DNA of 64,000 bases from Denitrobacterium detoxificans (GTDB taxonomy: Bacteria; Actinomycetota; Coriobacteriia; Coriobacteriales; Eggerthellaceae). Positions 34,685 through 42,327 of the stretch are shown here, in pieces (positions within the stretch are counted from its first letter, which is position 1; each line of letters begins with the position of its first letter). The DNA is taken from assembly GCF_001643775.1 (NCBI RefSeq), contig NZ_CP011402.1:604001-668000 (forward strand), in the 5' to 3' direction. The position numbers and the translations under genes are program-made. The notes under the pieces are model-generated. The model made no database searches and had not been told where the DNA came from. It was given only the letters and a program-made list of their open reading frames with translations.

Positions 34685-36190
34685 CTAGCGCGTTTCCTCG
34701 AGCATGTCCATGAGCTCCTGCTTCGAGCTCACGCCGAGCTTGCGGTAGATGTGCGTGGTGTGCGTCTTCACCGTACCCGTGGTTACGAATAGGGCGTCGG
34801 CAATGTAGGGCAAGCTGCGTCCGCGCGCCAGATAGCGGTATACCTCCGCTTCGCGCTTCGTGAGCCCGTTTGCTTCGCAAATGCGCGTCATGCGCTCTTC
34901 TAGGGCGTCCTTTGCGTTCGCTTCCTCTTGCGCTGGTTCCGCTGCTGGCACAGCGGGGGTGCTTTCGGGGGCTTCGTGTGCGGTTGACGCGAGCGTTTCC
35001 GTTTGGGCGATAAGCATGAAGAACAGCAGGAGCATGCTTGCGCCGCAGATGACGGAGAGCGTGGGAATGTCGCCGGGCAGCATTGCGGGCAGCTGCTTTC
35101 CCATGAGGTGTCCGCAGAGCACGACGCCTGAAATGAGGGCCTGGCCCACGGCGAATGCCAGCAGGGGAGAAAGCCCCTCTTCCTGGATGCTCTGGGTGAT
35201 GACGACGTATACGATTACCTGCAGGAAGAACGCTGCGCCATTCGTGAACATGCCGCCTACGCCAAAGGCGCTTTCCCCGAACACCAGTATTCCCATCAGG
35301 CCTACCGCGGTGAACGACAGCGTAAGGCGGTAGAGGCTGGGCACGGATAGGGTGTCGTCGGAATAGGCAAGCGGCACAAGTGACATGGTAGCGATGAGCG
35401 CGCAGATGATGGTGGCCATGCTGAAGAGCGTGGTGGCAAGCTCGTACGATGTTCCCATGAGGAACGAGCTCACCAGGTTGCCTACGAATGAGGCAGCTAT
35501 CAGGATGGCGATCTGGCGCCAGGGCAGAAGGCGGGTCTCCCACGCGCCTGCACTTACTTCGCCCGGCATTTTCCCTGCCTGCGTCGTGGTGGGGAAGACG
35601 TCGAACGTTTGGGCGTGACGGGCACCCGCATCGATCCTCCAGAGCAGCCAGGACCCTATGGGCAGCAGCACGATGATGATGTCGTCGATGGGCGAGGGGA
35701 TAAGGGGCACGACCAGGTATTCCAAGTATGCGAGCAGGAATGATATAACCACCAGCGGCCGCGTTCGCTTCGTTCCCAGGCTGAATCGGGCGCCCCATGC
35801 GCAGCTGAGCAGGGTAACGCTTATGCCGTCGATGGCGCCGCAGATGATCATGAGCCCCTGCAGGTTGGCGTTAAGCGCAAACGATACGCCCACGGAGGAG
35901 GCGCAGGTGGCAAGGGCCGCTGCCAACAGCACACCCCGGTGCACGCGAATCGTTCGCAGGCGCGAGATAACGAGGAGCGTTATGGCGAAGAGGACGACTA
36001 CGCCTTGCGACGCGAAGAATCCATTCTCGAGGCCTACGTTCGTAGACGAATCGAATTGCGAGGGAAACATGGCGGGGCTGAGGTAGCAGAGAAAGCCCCA
36101 CGCCCATAGGAAAGAGGACCCCACGCCTACGCGTAACGTCTCTAGCGCGCCTTCCCACTGGGTTGGCGCATGCGTCTCTTTCGATTGCAT
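34685..36190 (-). CDS. Membrane-bound LuxR-type transcription regulator
   Basis: 501 residues: about 12 hydrophobic segments (MFS-like layout, residues 15-415), then an Ala/Glu-rich linker and a C-terminal LuxR helix-turn-helix (GLTKREAEVYRYLARGRS and FVTTGTVKTHTTHIYRKLGV). This architecture is typical of Eggerthellaceae, where such regulators control an adjacent reductase in response to its substrate. The start ATG 36190 follows GGGAGG; the longer frame to 36301 lacks support. It is divergent from the flavoprotein at 36411, the likely target. Confidence 0.9.
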   Translation of the reverse strand: MQSKETHAPTQWEGALETLRVGVGSSFLWAWGFLCYLSPAMFPSQFDSSTNVGLENGFFASQGVVVLFAITLLVISRLRTIRVHRGVLLAAALATCASSVGVSFALNANLQGLMIICGAIDGISVTLLSCAWGARFSLGTKRTRPLVVISFLLAYLEYLVVPLIPSPIDDIIIVLLPIGSWLLWRIDAGARHAQTFDVFPTTTQAGKMPGEVSAGAWETRLLPWRQIAILIAASFVGNLVSSFLMGTSYELATTLFSMATIICALIATMSLVPLAYSDDTLSVPSLYRLTLSFTAVGLMGILVFGESAFGVGGMFTNGAAFFLQVIVYVVITQSIQEEGLSPLLAFAVGQALISGVVLCGHLMGKQLPAMLPGDIPTLSVICGASMLLLFFMLIAQTETLASTAHEAPESTPAVPAAEPAQEEANAKDALEERMTRICEANGLTKREAEVYRYLARGRSLPYIADALFVTTGTVKTHTTHIYRKLGVSSKQELMDMLEETR

Positions 36191-36410
36191 GTGCTCGAAT
36201 CCTCCCGCAATGCGATGGCGCTGCCGTGCGACCGTCGCTTTGTCCTTCGCCCATAGTAACGCATTGGCTTTGTCGGGGTTGGACGAACGCGCTGAATTCA
36301 CCTGCGAGTTTATGGTTTTCTACCCTTTCGGTAGATGCGTCAAGCCCTCCCCGAGGGGCATGATGCGGGCAGTGGGCACGGGGAGGTGCCCAAAGGACAA
36401 GGAGGGAAGA

Positions 36411-38087
36411 ATGAACCAAGAGAACAACAACGAGCAGACGGGCGTGAGCCGTCGCGGATTCCTCACGGGCGCTCTGGCAGCGGCTGGCGTAGCCGCCATG
36501 GGCATCACGGGATGCTCCAGCCCGAAGGGTGCCAGCGAGAAAGCCGCCGAGACGACGACCACCGCTGCGTCGGGGACCATGCAGACCACCGACCCCAGCA
36601 AGGCCGTTTGGCCCGTTGTAGAAGAGATTGAGGTAGGTGCTGCGGGCGAAGGTCAGATTGCCTTCGTTTCCGAGACCATCACCGACTTCGTTGCCGAGCA
36701 TGACGTTGACGTCGTGGTGTGCGGCCTGGGCCCCGCAGGCGATGCCGCTGCGCTGGCGTGCGCAGAAGCTGGCCTGAACACGGTTGCCGTGGAAAAGCAG
36801 TCCAAGGGCAACTATAATTCCGCCACCATCGGCGGCCTGAACACCAAGGTGCATCAGCATTGGGGCATGACGTACGACACCGATGCCTTCCTGGCCGACG
36901 CCATGATCGATAGCGCCTTCCAGGGCGACATGACGTTGTATACGCATTGGATCGAGAAGTGCAGCGAGGCGGTGGACTGGTACATCGGGCATTTCGACAA
37001 CCAGAATCTCGATGACTACAAGCTCACGTTCGCCGCGGGCGATTTCCCCGATTTCCGCGAGCAGTACGATAAGACCTCGCTGTCTCGTTCGTGGAACACA
37101 TCCATCAACCTGCCGTATCCTGCTGGTGAGCTTGCGGGCATCCTGGCCGGCATCCTGGAGAAGGCGGGCGTCAAGATTCGCTACAACACTCCTGCGTGCC
37201 AGCTTGTTCAGGATTCTTCGGGCAAGGTTACGGGCGTTATCGTGAAGAGTAGCGATGGCTACGAGAAGTACAACTGCGCCAAGGGCGTGGTGCTCGCAAC
37301 GGGCGGTTACGAGTTCAACAAGCAGATGCTCAAGGAGCGCTGCCGTCCGCGTAGCGTGCCCGGTTCCTGGCTCACCGGTGCGTTTGGCAACACGGGCGAT
37401 GGCCACCAGATGGGCTTGGCCGTTGGTGCGGCGGAAGATGAGTTCCCGCAGGCCATCATGCTCGACCCCGAGCAGCTTATGCCCTACATGCGCGTGAACA
37501 AGCTGGGCAAGCGCTTCACGCCCGAGTACGAGCCTTATGGCCACTTGGCCTTGGCCATCCAGGCGCAGCCCGAGGCATATGACTACTACATCGTGGATAG
37601 CGCCCTGGCCACGAAGATCGACAAGATCTGGACGCCCAGCTCTTCTTGCTATGGCCCCAAGGAAGTGTGGGTTGCCGCTGCAACGAGCCCCAACGCCGTG
37701 CAGGCTGACACCATTGAGGAGCTGGCGAAGAAGATTGACGTGCCGGCAGATGCTCTCGTTGCCACGGTGAAGCGTTGGAACGAAATGGCCGCTGCGGGCA
37801 AGGACGAAGACTTCAACTTCCCGGGCGACATGATGATGACGCTCGACACGCCTCCGTACTACGCCACCAAGGAATTCGCCGACGGCCTGTGCACGGCGGG
37901 CGGCCTGCTGGTGGATACCGAGTGCCGCGTGCTTGACCACGACCGCAACCCCATCGAGGGTCTCTTCGCCGCGGGCCTCACGTCGGGTGGCATGTTCTAC
38001 AACACCTATCCGCATAATCTGAACTGCTTCTCGCATACGCGCAACTGCCTGATGGGCTACACCATCGGCCAGGTGCTCGGCGCCTAG
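36411..38087 (+). CDS. TAT-exported FAD-dependent reductase (fumarate reductase / urocanate-type flavoprotein)
   Basis: 558 residues. N-terminus: twin-arginine signal VSRRGFLTGALAAAG with a lipobox-like ITGC. FAD-binding fold VDVVVCGLGPAGDAAALACAEAG near 100 (glycine motif GLGPAGDA), and the C-terminal GLFAAGLTSGGMFYNTYPHN of the family. No haem motifs, so electrons must come from another protein. GGAGGGAAGA precedes ATG 36411. It is divergent from a membrane LuxR regulator, and the pair is flanked by REP-like repeats. Substrate unknown; members of this expanded family reduce diverse dietary or host compounds. Confidence 0.88.
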   Translation: MNQENNNEQTGVSRRGFLTGALAAAGVAAMGITGCSSPKGASEKAAETTTTAASGTMQTTDPSKAVWPVVEEIEVGAAGEGQIAFVSETITDFVAEHDVDVVVCGLGPAGDAAALACAEAGLNTVAVEKQSKGNYNSATIGGLNTKVHQHWGMTYDTDAFLADAMIDSAFQGDMTLYTHWIEKCSEAVDWYIGHFDNQNLDDYKLTFAAGDFPDFREQYDKTSLSRSWNTSINLPYPAGELAGILAGILEKAGVKIRYNTPACQLVQDSSGKVTGVIVKSSDGYEKYNCAKGVVLATGGYEFNKQMLKERCRPRSVPGSWLTGAFGNTGDGHQMGLAVGAAEDEFPQAIMLDPEQLMPYMRVNKLGKRFTPEYEPYGHLALAIQAQPEAYDYYIVDSALATKIDKIWTPSSSCYGPKEVWVAAATSPNAVQADTIEELAKKIDVPADALVATVKRWNEMAAAGKDEDFNFPGDMMMTLDTPPYYATKEFADGLCTAGGLLVDTECRVLDHDRNPIEGLFAAGLTSGGMFYNTYPHNLNCFSHTRNCLMGYTIGQVLGA

Positions 38088-38135
38088 TACTTCGCCTTCC
38101 ATATGCGGCCCGCCCCCTCCCAGGGTCGCATGCCG

Positions 38136-38164
38136 GGCCCGCTGCCTCCCGCAGCGGGCCTTTT
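38136..38164 (+). terminator. Terminator after the TAT flavoprotein
   Basis: GGCCCGCTGC (38136-38145) pairs with GCAGCGGGCC (38151-38160) around CTCCC; TTTT follows. Confidence 0.92.
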
Positions 38165-38180
38165 GCGCGCGCGGGGCGTG

Positions 38181-38269
38181 GGTGAACGGGGGACGGAGGT
38201 TTGTTCACGCGATGAGCAGGGGCTTTGCGTGGGCGAAACCGTGAACTATCCTCCGTCCCCTGTTCACCC
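38181..38269. repeat. REP-like paired palindrome, copy B
   Basis: GGTGAACGGGGGACGGAGGT...GTTCACG (38181-38209) and CGTGAACTATCCTCCGTCCC...GTTCACC (38240-38269). It matches copy A (34595) in reverse orientation, sharing the GGGGACGGAGGTTTGTTCAC core. The form is that of REP elements mobilised by RAYT transposases; no such transposase is in the window. Confidence 0.75.
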
Positions 38270-38336
38270 GTCCCTTGTTCGCGTTCTGCGCGTGCCGTAT
38301 CATCGTGCCAAACGCCATTCGGAGGTAGGGGAGCGC

Positions 38337-39086
38337 ATGGGTTCACAGGGAAGCAAGATGCGTCGTCCGAGCGTTCGTCGTGCTGCGCCAGGGGTCGATT
38401 CTGGTCGCTCTCTGGCCTTGGGCCTTGCGGTGATTGCGGTCCTGCTGGTGCTTGCCGTTGCCGGCATTGTCGTTACGTGCACCCAGCAGCCCAACGACCA
38501 GCCTGCGGACGGGGTTGTCACCGATGTTCGCGATGAAAGCGAGCCGCTTGAAGGCGATGATGACGACGATGCTGCCGACGAGGACATCGTCTCCCAGTAC
38601 CTCTTCGCACAAGGCCTCGACGCCACGCATGTTGCGGCCATCATGGGCAATATTCGCCAGGAAAGCGGTTTCGAGCCCAATGCATGCGATGGGAAATACT
38701 ATGGCCTGTTCATGCTAAGCGGCGATCGCTTTGAATTCCTGTACGCGTATGCGCAGGCCAAGGGCACAGCATGGAGTGACACGCGTACGCAGATCGAATT
38801 TGCCTACGGCGAGTTGTCGGGCGGCGGGGAGGCGGCCGATTACGCTGCCGCCTTGGATATGTACCTTGCGGGGTATGGCACGGCGCTCGATGCTTTCAAA
38901 GCGTACGAGAGCGTAGACGACGCGACCGAGTACTTCGCCCTTGCCTACGAACGCTGCGTAGGGGGCAGCGACTATAGCGCCATCGCCAGCGAGCTGACCA
39001 GCGGCAAGTACACATCTCTTCAGCAGCTTTCCAAGCGTCAGTTGTTCGCGGCGAGCTATTACGAGGGCTTTACTCAGAGTGAATAA
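38337..39086 (+). CDS. Membrane-anchored phage-tail-type lysozyme domain protein
   Basis: 249 residues. A basic N-terminus and one membrane helix (about residues 26-47) are followed by an acidic linker (EPLEGDDDDDAADED near 72-86) and a lysozyme-like domain with the catalytic-type Glu in AIMGNIRQESGFEPNA and GKYYGLFMLSGDRFEFL. This is the fold of tail-associated lysozymes, also used by actinobacteria for peptidoglycan remodelling. GGAGGTAGGGG precedes ATG 38337. No neighbouring phage genes, so a cellular hydrolase is more likely than a prophage remnant. Confidence 0.8.
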   Translation: MGSQGSKMRRPSVRRAAPGVDSGRSLALGLAVIAVLLVLAVAGIVVTCTQQPNDQPADGVVTDVRDESEPLEGDDDDDAADEDIVSQYLFAQGLDATHVAAIMGNIRQESGFEPNACDGKYYGLFMLSGDRFEFLYAYAQAKGTAWSDTRTQIEFAYGELSGGGEAADYAAALDMYLAGYGTALDAFKAYESVDDATEYFALAYERCVGGSDYSAIASELTSGKYTSLQQLSKRQLFAASYYEGFTQSE

Positions 39087-39127
39087 CGCCCAGCGTGGGG
39101 CGGGCATACGCTGGGGCGCATAAAGTA

Positions 39128-39157
39128 AGGCGCCCAGCCGAGGAACGCCGGGCGCCT
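39128..39157. terminator. Terminator-like hairpin after the lysozyme gene
   Basis: AGGCGCCC (39128-39135) pairs with GGGCGCCT (39150-39157). T-content after it is modest on both strands (GGGGGTTTATT on plus, TACTTTA on minus). Confidence 0.6.
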
Positions 39158-39184
39158 AGGGGGTTTATTCTGTTGTGCGCGCTG

Positions 39185-39316
39185 CTAGAGCAAGTGCTGC
39201 ATCATGGCTGCCTGCACGTTTACGCTGCGCATGCGTGCGAAGGGGCGCATGGGGCCCGTGCCCTGTATACGCGGAATGGGACCCGTCTGGGCCATATCTG
39301 GCTGCTTCGCATTCAT
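39185..39316 (-). CDS. Small ORF, 43 residues, unknown or gene remnant
   Basis: Starts ATG 39316 and reads MNAKQPDMAQTGPIPRIQ... ending MMQHLL. Codon choice is G/C-rich in third positions, like real genes nearby. A weak GAGGGTGGG lies upstream and a hairpin (39128-39157) follows. The frame is open further upstream (to 39442) without a better start, so it could be the tail of a decayed gene. No family recognised. Confidence 0.25.
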   Translation of the reverse strand: MNAKQPDMAQTGPIPRIQGTGPMRPFARMRSVNVQAAMMQHLL

Positions 39317-39451
39317 GCTGCGATACCCACCCTCGCTTGAGAGATATGGGCACAACGGCTCTTGTTTTAGATTTCCCTTACCCGCAAACACTCGTTTGGA
39401 CGATAGGAACATGGGAGCCCCTCTCCACGCTGCCAACCCCAACTACCGTGC

Positions 39452-39775
39452 CTATGCCAGCTTGGATTGCTGCTGTTCCTGTTCCATGGCATTGAGTTGA
39501 TCGATGTAGTCGATCACTTGGGTTCCCAGCGGGGTTACGACGTAGCCGCTTCGTGCGCGGTACTTCTGAATGCACCCAACCGCAACCAATGCCTGCATGA
39601 GTGGGTTCAGCTTTCCTTTGCTGACGTGGAAGAGTTCGGCAATCTCTTCCTGGCTCTCGCGGACTCGCTCACCATCCACCGTACCTACCTGTAGTTTGCT
39701 CAAGAGCTGAAGCAGGCGATAGGTGTCTGACGTGAGCAAGCCCACGAGGGTGTGTGTTGCGTTTAAGTGCTGCAT
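39452..39775 (-). CDS. Small winged-helix DNA-binding protein
   Basis: 107 residues from ATG 39775. The middle SQEEIAELFHVSKGKLNPLMQALVAVG is a helix-turn-helix (residues about 43-69; recognition helix KGKLNPLMQAL), followed by a wing (CIQKYRARSGYVVTPLG) and a charged Gln-rich tail. TATAAT lies only about nine bases before the ATG with no SD, so the message may be leaderless. Upstream frame to 39892 is A/T-rich and unlikely to be coding. Targets unknown. Confidence 0.65.
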   Translation of the reverse strand: MQHLNATHTLVGLLTSDTYRLLQLLSKLQVGTVDGERVRESQEEIAELFHVSKGKLNPLMQALVAVGCIQKYRARSGYVVTPLGTQVIDYIDQLNAMEQEQQQSKLA

Positions 39776-40027
39776 TTGATTCAGATTATAGTCATTAGTG
39801 CAAAAAAGTAAACTCATAAAGTACAGAAAAATAGACCAAAGCGAATAGAAGACGTTGCCGACCCGAGAAAAATAAGGCGGTATATAGGTCATGTGTTAGA
39901 GGTTGGCTAGGTTTATCGGCAACGGGAACGTAACAGCGCGTCGGCCAGCCAGGGCGGGGACTGCATCAACTGGATTACGGTATCGTGGGCTTTTGCGACT
40001 GCTTGGGCGCGTGGGCATGCGGGCTTC

Positions 40028-40033
40028 TATAAT
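40028..40033 (+). promoter_or_regulatory. -10 element upstream of rseP
   Basis: TATAAT at 40028-40033, 50 bases before the rseP start; a TTGGGC at 40003-40008 is a poor -35 with a 19-base spacer. It would restart transcription of rseP-ispG after the inserted block. Confidence 0.45.
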
Positions 40034-40083
40034 GGCAAGGCATAGCGATTCGCCCCGTATGCGGGCTTGAAAGGATTACGTGC

Positions 40084-41160
40084 ATGGATGTCTTGCTGAT
40101 GATTCTGTATTGCGCGATTGTGCTTGGCATTCTCGTCGTGATACATGAGGGCGGCCATTTTCTGGCTGCGCGCGCATTTGGAGTGCGCGTCACCGAGTTC
40201 ATGGTTGGTCTGCCTGGTCCGCGCGTGGGCTTCATGTTCAAGGGCACGCGCTTTGGCGTGACGGCTGTGCCCCTGGGTGGTTACGCTCGCGTTTGCGGTA
40301 TGGAAGCGGGCGAAGAAAGCCCGCATTTGGCGGGCACGTTGGCCTTCGTGCGCGAGCGCGGCGTTGTGAAGATGGAAGATGTTGCCCAAGAGCTGGGCAT
40401 TTCCGACGACGAGGCGTATCACGCGCTCGACGAGCTTTCGGAATGGGGAACCATCGCGGGCCCGCATGGGCGCGACAAGTACAACACGTATCGCACGTTG
40501 TCGTCGAAAGCGGCGTGCGATGGCGGCTCGTACAAGGAAGGCGATCCTCGTCCGCCGCTTAGCGACGTGGAAGCGTTCCTGAACGAGGAACGCAGCAAGC
40601 AGTATCGTTCCCTGCCGTTTTGGAAGCGCTGCGTCATTCTGCTGGCCGGTCCGGGTGTGAACTTGTTGTTTGCCCTGCTCGTATTCGTGATCGTTTATTC
40701 GTTCGTGGGCGTTGACGCCACGAATTCCGCGGGCGAGACCGTGCATATCCAGGTAGATCCACTGCGTGCCATCATGGCGGGGCTCAGCTACATCGGCATG
40801 GTCATCATGGCCGTTGGGCAGCTATTCAATCCCGTAACGGCCGCTCAGACGGTTTCCGATTCCACGAGCGTCGTGGGTATCGCGGTGCTCTCGAAGAGCG
40901 CGGCCGAAGCCGGCCTTATTTCGTTCTCCATGTTTACGGCAATGATTTCCGTATCGTTGGGAATCATGAACATGCTGCCCATTCCGCCTTTGGACGGCGG
41001 TCGCTTCGTGGTGGAAATCTACCAGCGCATTCGACGTCGCAACGTGGGACAAACTGCCATCAATCGGTTGAGCATGGTGGGCATGGCCCTGTTCATGCTG
41101 CTGTTCGTGGTCATGCTCAATCAGGACATTCAACGGTTCATTTTCGGGAATTGGGGGTAA
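40084..41160 (+). CDS. rseP: Site-2 protease (RseP-like M50) with inserted winged-helix-like domain
   Basis: 358 residues. The zinc site HEGGH is at 21-25 in the first membrane helix; the third ligand is in PPLDGGRFVVE (near 303). Between them the family loop GGYARVCGMEAGEE is followed at residues 85-140 by GVVKMEDVAQELGISDDEAY, HALDELSEWGTIAG and DKYNTY, which look like a winged helix, then the usual QYRSLPFWKRCVILLAGPGVNLL (helix 2). The periplasmic PDZ domain expected after helix 2 is absent; only about 15 residues separate the helices. The inserted domain should be cytosolic. GAAAGGATTACGTGC precedes the ATG; ispG follows after 3 bases. Confidence 0.93.
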   Translation: MDVLLMILYCAIVLGILVVIHEGGHFLAARAFGVRVTEFMVGLPGPRVGFMFKGTRFGVTAVPLGGYARVCGMEAGEESPHLAGTLAFVRERGVVKMEDVAQELGISDDEAYHALDELSEWGTIAGPHGRDKYNTYRTLSSKAACDGGSYKEGDPRPPLSDVEAFLNEERSKQYRSLPFWKRCVILLAGPGVNLLFALLVFVIVYSFVGVDATNSAGETVHIQVDPLRAIMAGLSYIGMVIMAVGQLFNPVTAAQTVSDSTSVVGIAVLSKSAAEAGLISFSMFTAMISVSLGIMNMLPIPPLDGGRFVVEIYQRIRRRNVGQTAINRLSMVGMALFMLLFVVMLNQDIQRFIFGNWG

Positions 41161-41163
41161 TCG

Positions 41164-42228
41164 GTGAAACCTTGTCAGCAAACGCGTCGGGTTATGGTTG
41201 GGTCGGTGCCCGTGGGCGGGGGCGCTCCGTGTGCCGTGCAGTCCATGGCGTGCATGCCCGCCGACGACGTGCAGGCCAATCTTAGCCAGATTCAGCGTCT
41301 GGCCGATGCGGGCTGCGAAATCGTGCGCGTTGCCATTCCGCGACGCAATTGTCTCGACGCGTTCCAGCGTATCTGCGAGGAGTCCCCGTTGCCCGTGGTG
41401 GCCGACGTTCATTTCGATGCGCAGATTGCCATCGAAGCGGCTCGTAGGGGAGCGGCGAAGCTGCGCATCAACCCCGGTAACATCGGTGGCCTTGCCAAGA
41501 CCGATGCCGTCATCGATGCCGCAGGCGAAGCGGGCATTCCCATTCGCGTGGGCGTGAATGCCGGCTCGCTCGACGATGCCCTTGCCGAGCGTGACGACCT
41601 TACGCTGCCCGAAAAGCTCGTGGAGAGCGCCGCGGGGTACGTGGAGTACTTCGAGGGCAGGGGCTTTACCGACTTGGTGGTTTCGGCGAAGGCCAGCGAC
41701 GTTCCCACTACGGTGGCGGCGTACCGTCTGCTTTCTCGCCGCCTGCCCCAGGTTCCGCTGCATATTGGCGTCACCGAAGCGGGCACGCTTTTCCAGGGTT
41801 TGGTGAAATCCGCTTCTGGCCTGGGCATTCTTTTGGAAGAGGGCATTGGCGACACCATGCGCATTTCCCTTACCGACGACCCGGTGCAGGAAATCCATGC
41901 CTGCTGGTCGTTGCTCTCGGCGCTGGGCTTGCGTCGTCGCAGCCCCGAATTGGTAAGCTGCCCCACGTGTGGCCGCTGCCAGGTGGACCTCATCGGTTTG
42001 GCCAAGGAAGTCGACGAGCGCCTGCGCAATGTGGCGAACCCCATCAAGGTGGCTGTTATGGGCTGCGTGGTGAATGGCCCCGGCGAGGCGGCCGATGCCG
42101 ATATCGGCGTGGCATGCGGGGCAGGGCAGGGCGTCATCTTCAAGGGCGGAAGCACCTTGCGCAAAGTTCCCGAAGACCAGATCGTCGAGGCGCTCATGGC
42201 CGAAATTGCCAAGCTTCCTCAGAAGTAG
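41164..42228 (+). CDS. ispG: 4-hydroxy-3-methylbut-2-enyl diphosphate synthase
   Basis: 354 residues, GTG start three bases after rseP. Iron-sulfur enzyme of the MEP pathway, acting a few steps after Dxr. Family segments: VQSMACMPADD, ADVHFDAQIAIEA, LRINPGNIGG, HIGVTEAG, and the cluster cysteines in SCPTCGRCQVDL and VMGCVVNGPGEA. Position next to rseP and upstream of proS is conserved. Confidence 0.96.
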   Translation: MKPCQQTRRVMVGSVPVGGGAPCAVQSMACMPADDVQANLSQIQRLADAGCEIVRVAIPRRNCLDAFQRICEESPLPVVADVHFDAQIAIEAARRGAAKLRINPGNIGGLAKTDAVIDAAGEAGIPIRVGVNAGSLDDALAERDDLTLPEKLVESAAGYVEYFEGRGFTDLVVSAKASDVPTTVAAYRLLSRRLPQVPLHIGVTEAGTLFQGLVKSASGLGILLEEGIGDTMRISLTDDPVQEIHACWSLLSALGLRRRSPELVSCPTCGRCQVDLIGLAKEVDERLRNVANPIKVAVMGCVVNGPGEAADADIGVACGAGQGVIFKGGSTLRKVPEDQIVEALMAEIAKLPQK

Positions 42229-42327
42229 ACGCTTGCCGGGCTCTCACGTTCGCTCATTCGTTGAAAATGCTAGGCGCGCCGTGTGTTTGCGCTAATATAG
42301 GCGCGTTGTAGACAGATAGGATTCCAG

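Noticed and set aside
38337-39086. Prophage remnant
   Set aside because: One lysozyme-domain protein with a membrane anchor and no neighbouring phage gene is more simply a cellular wall hydrolase.
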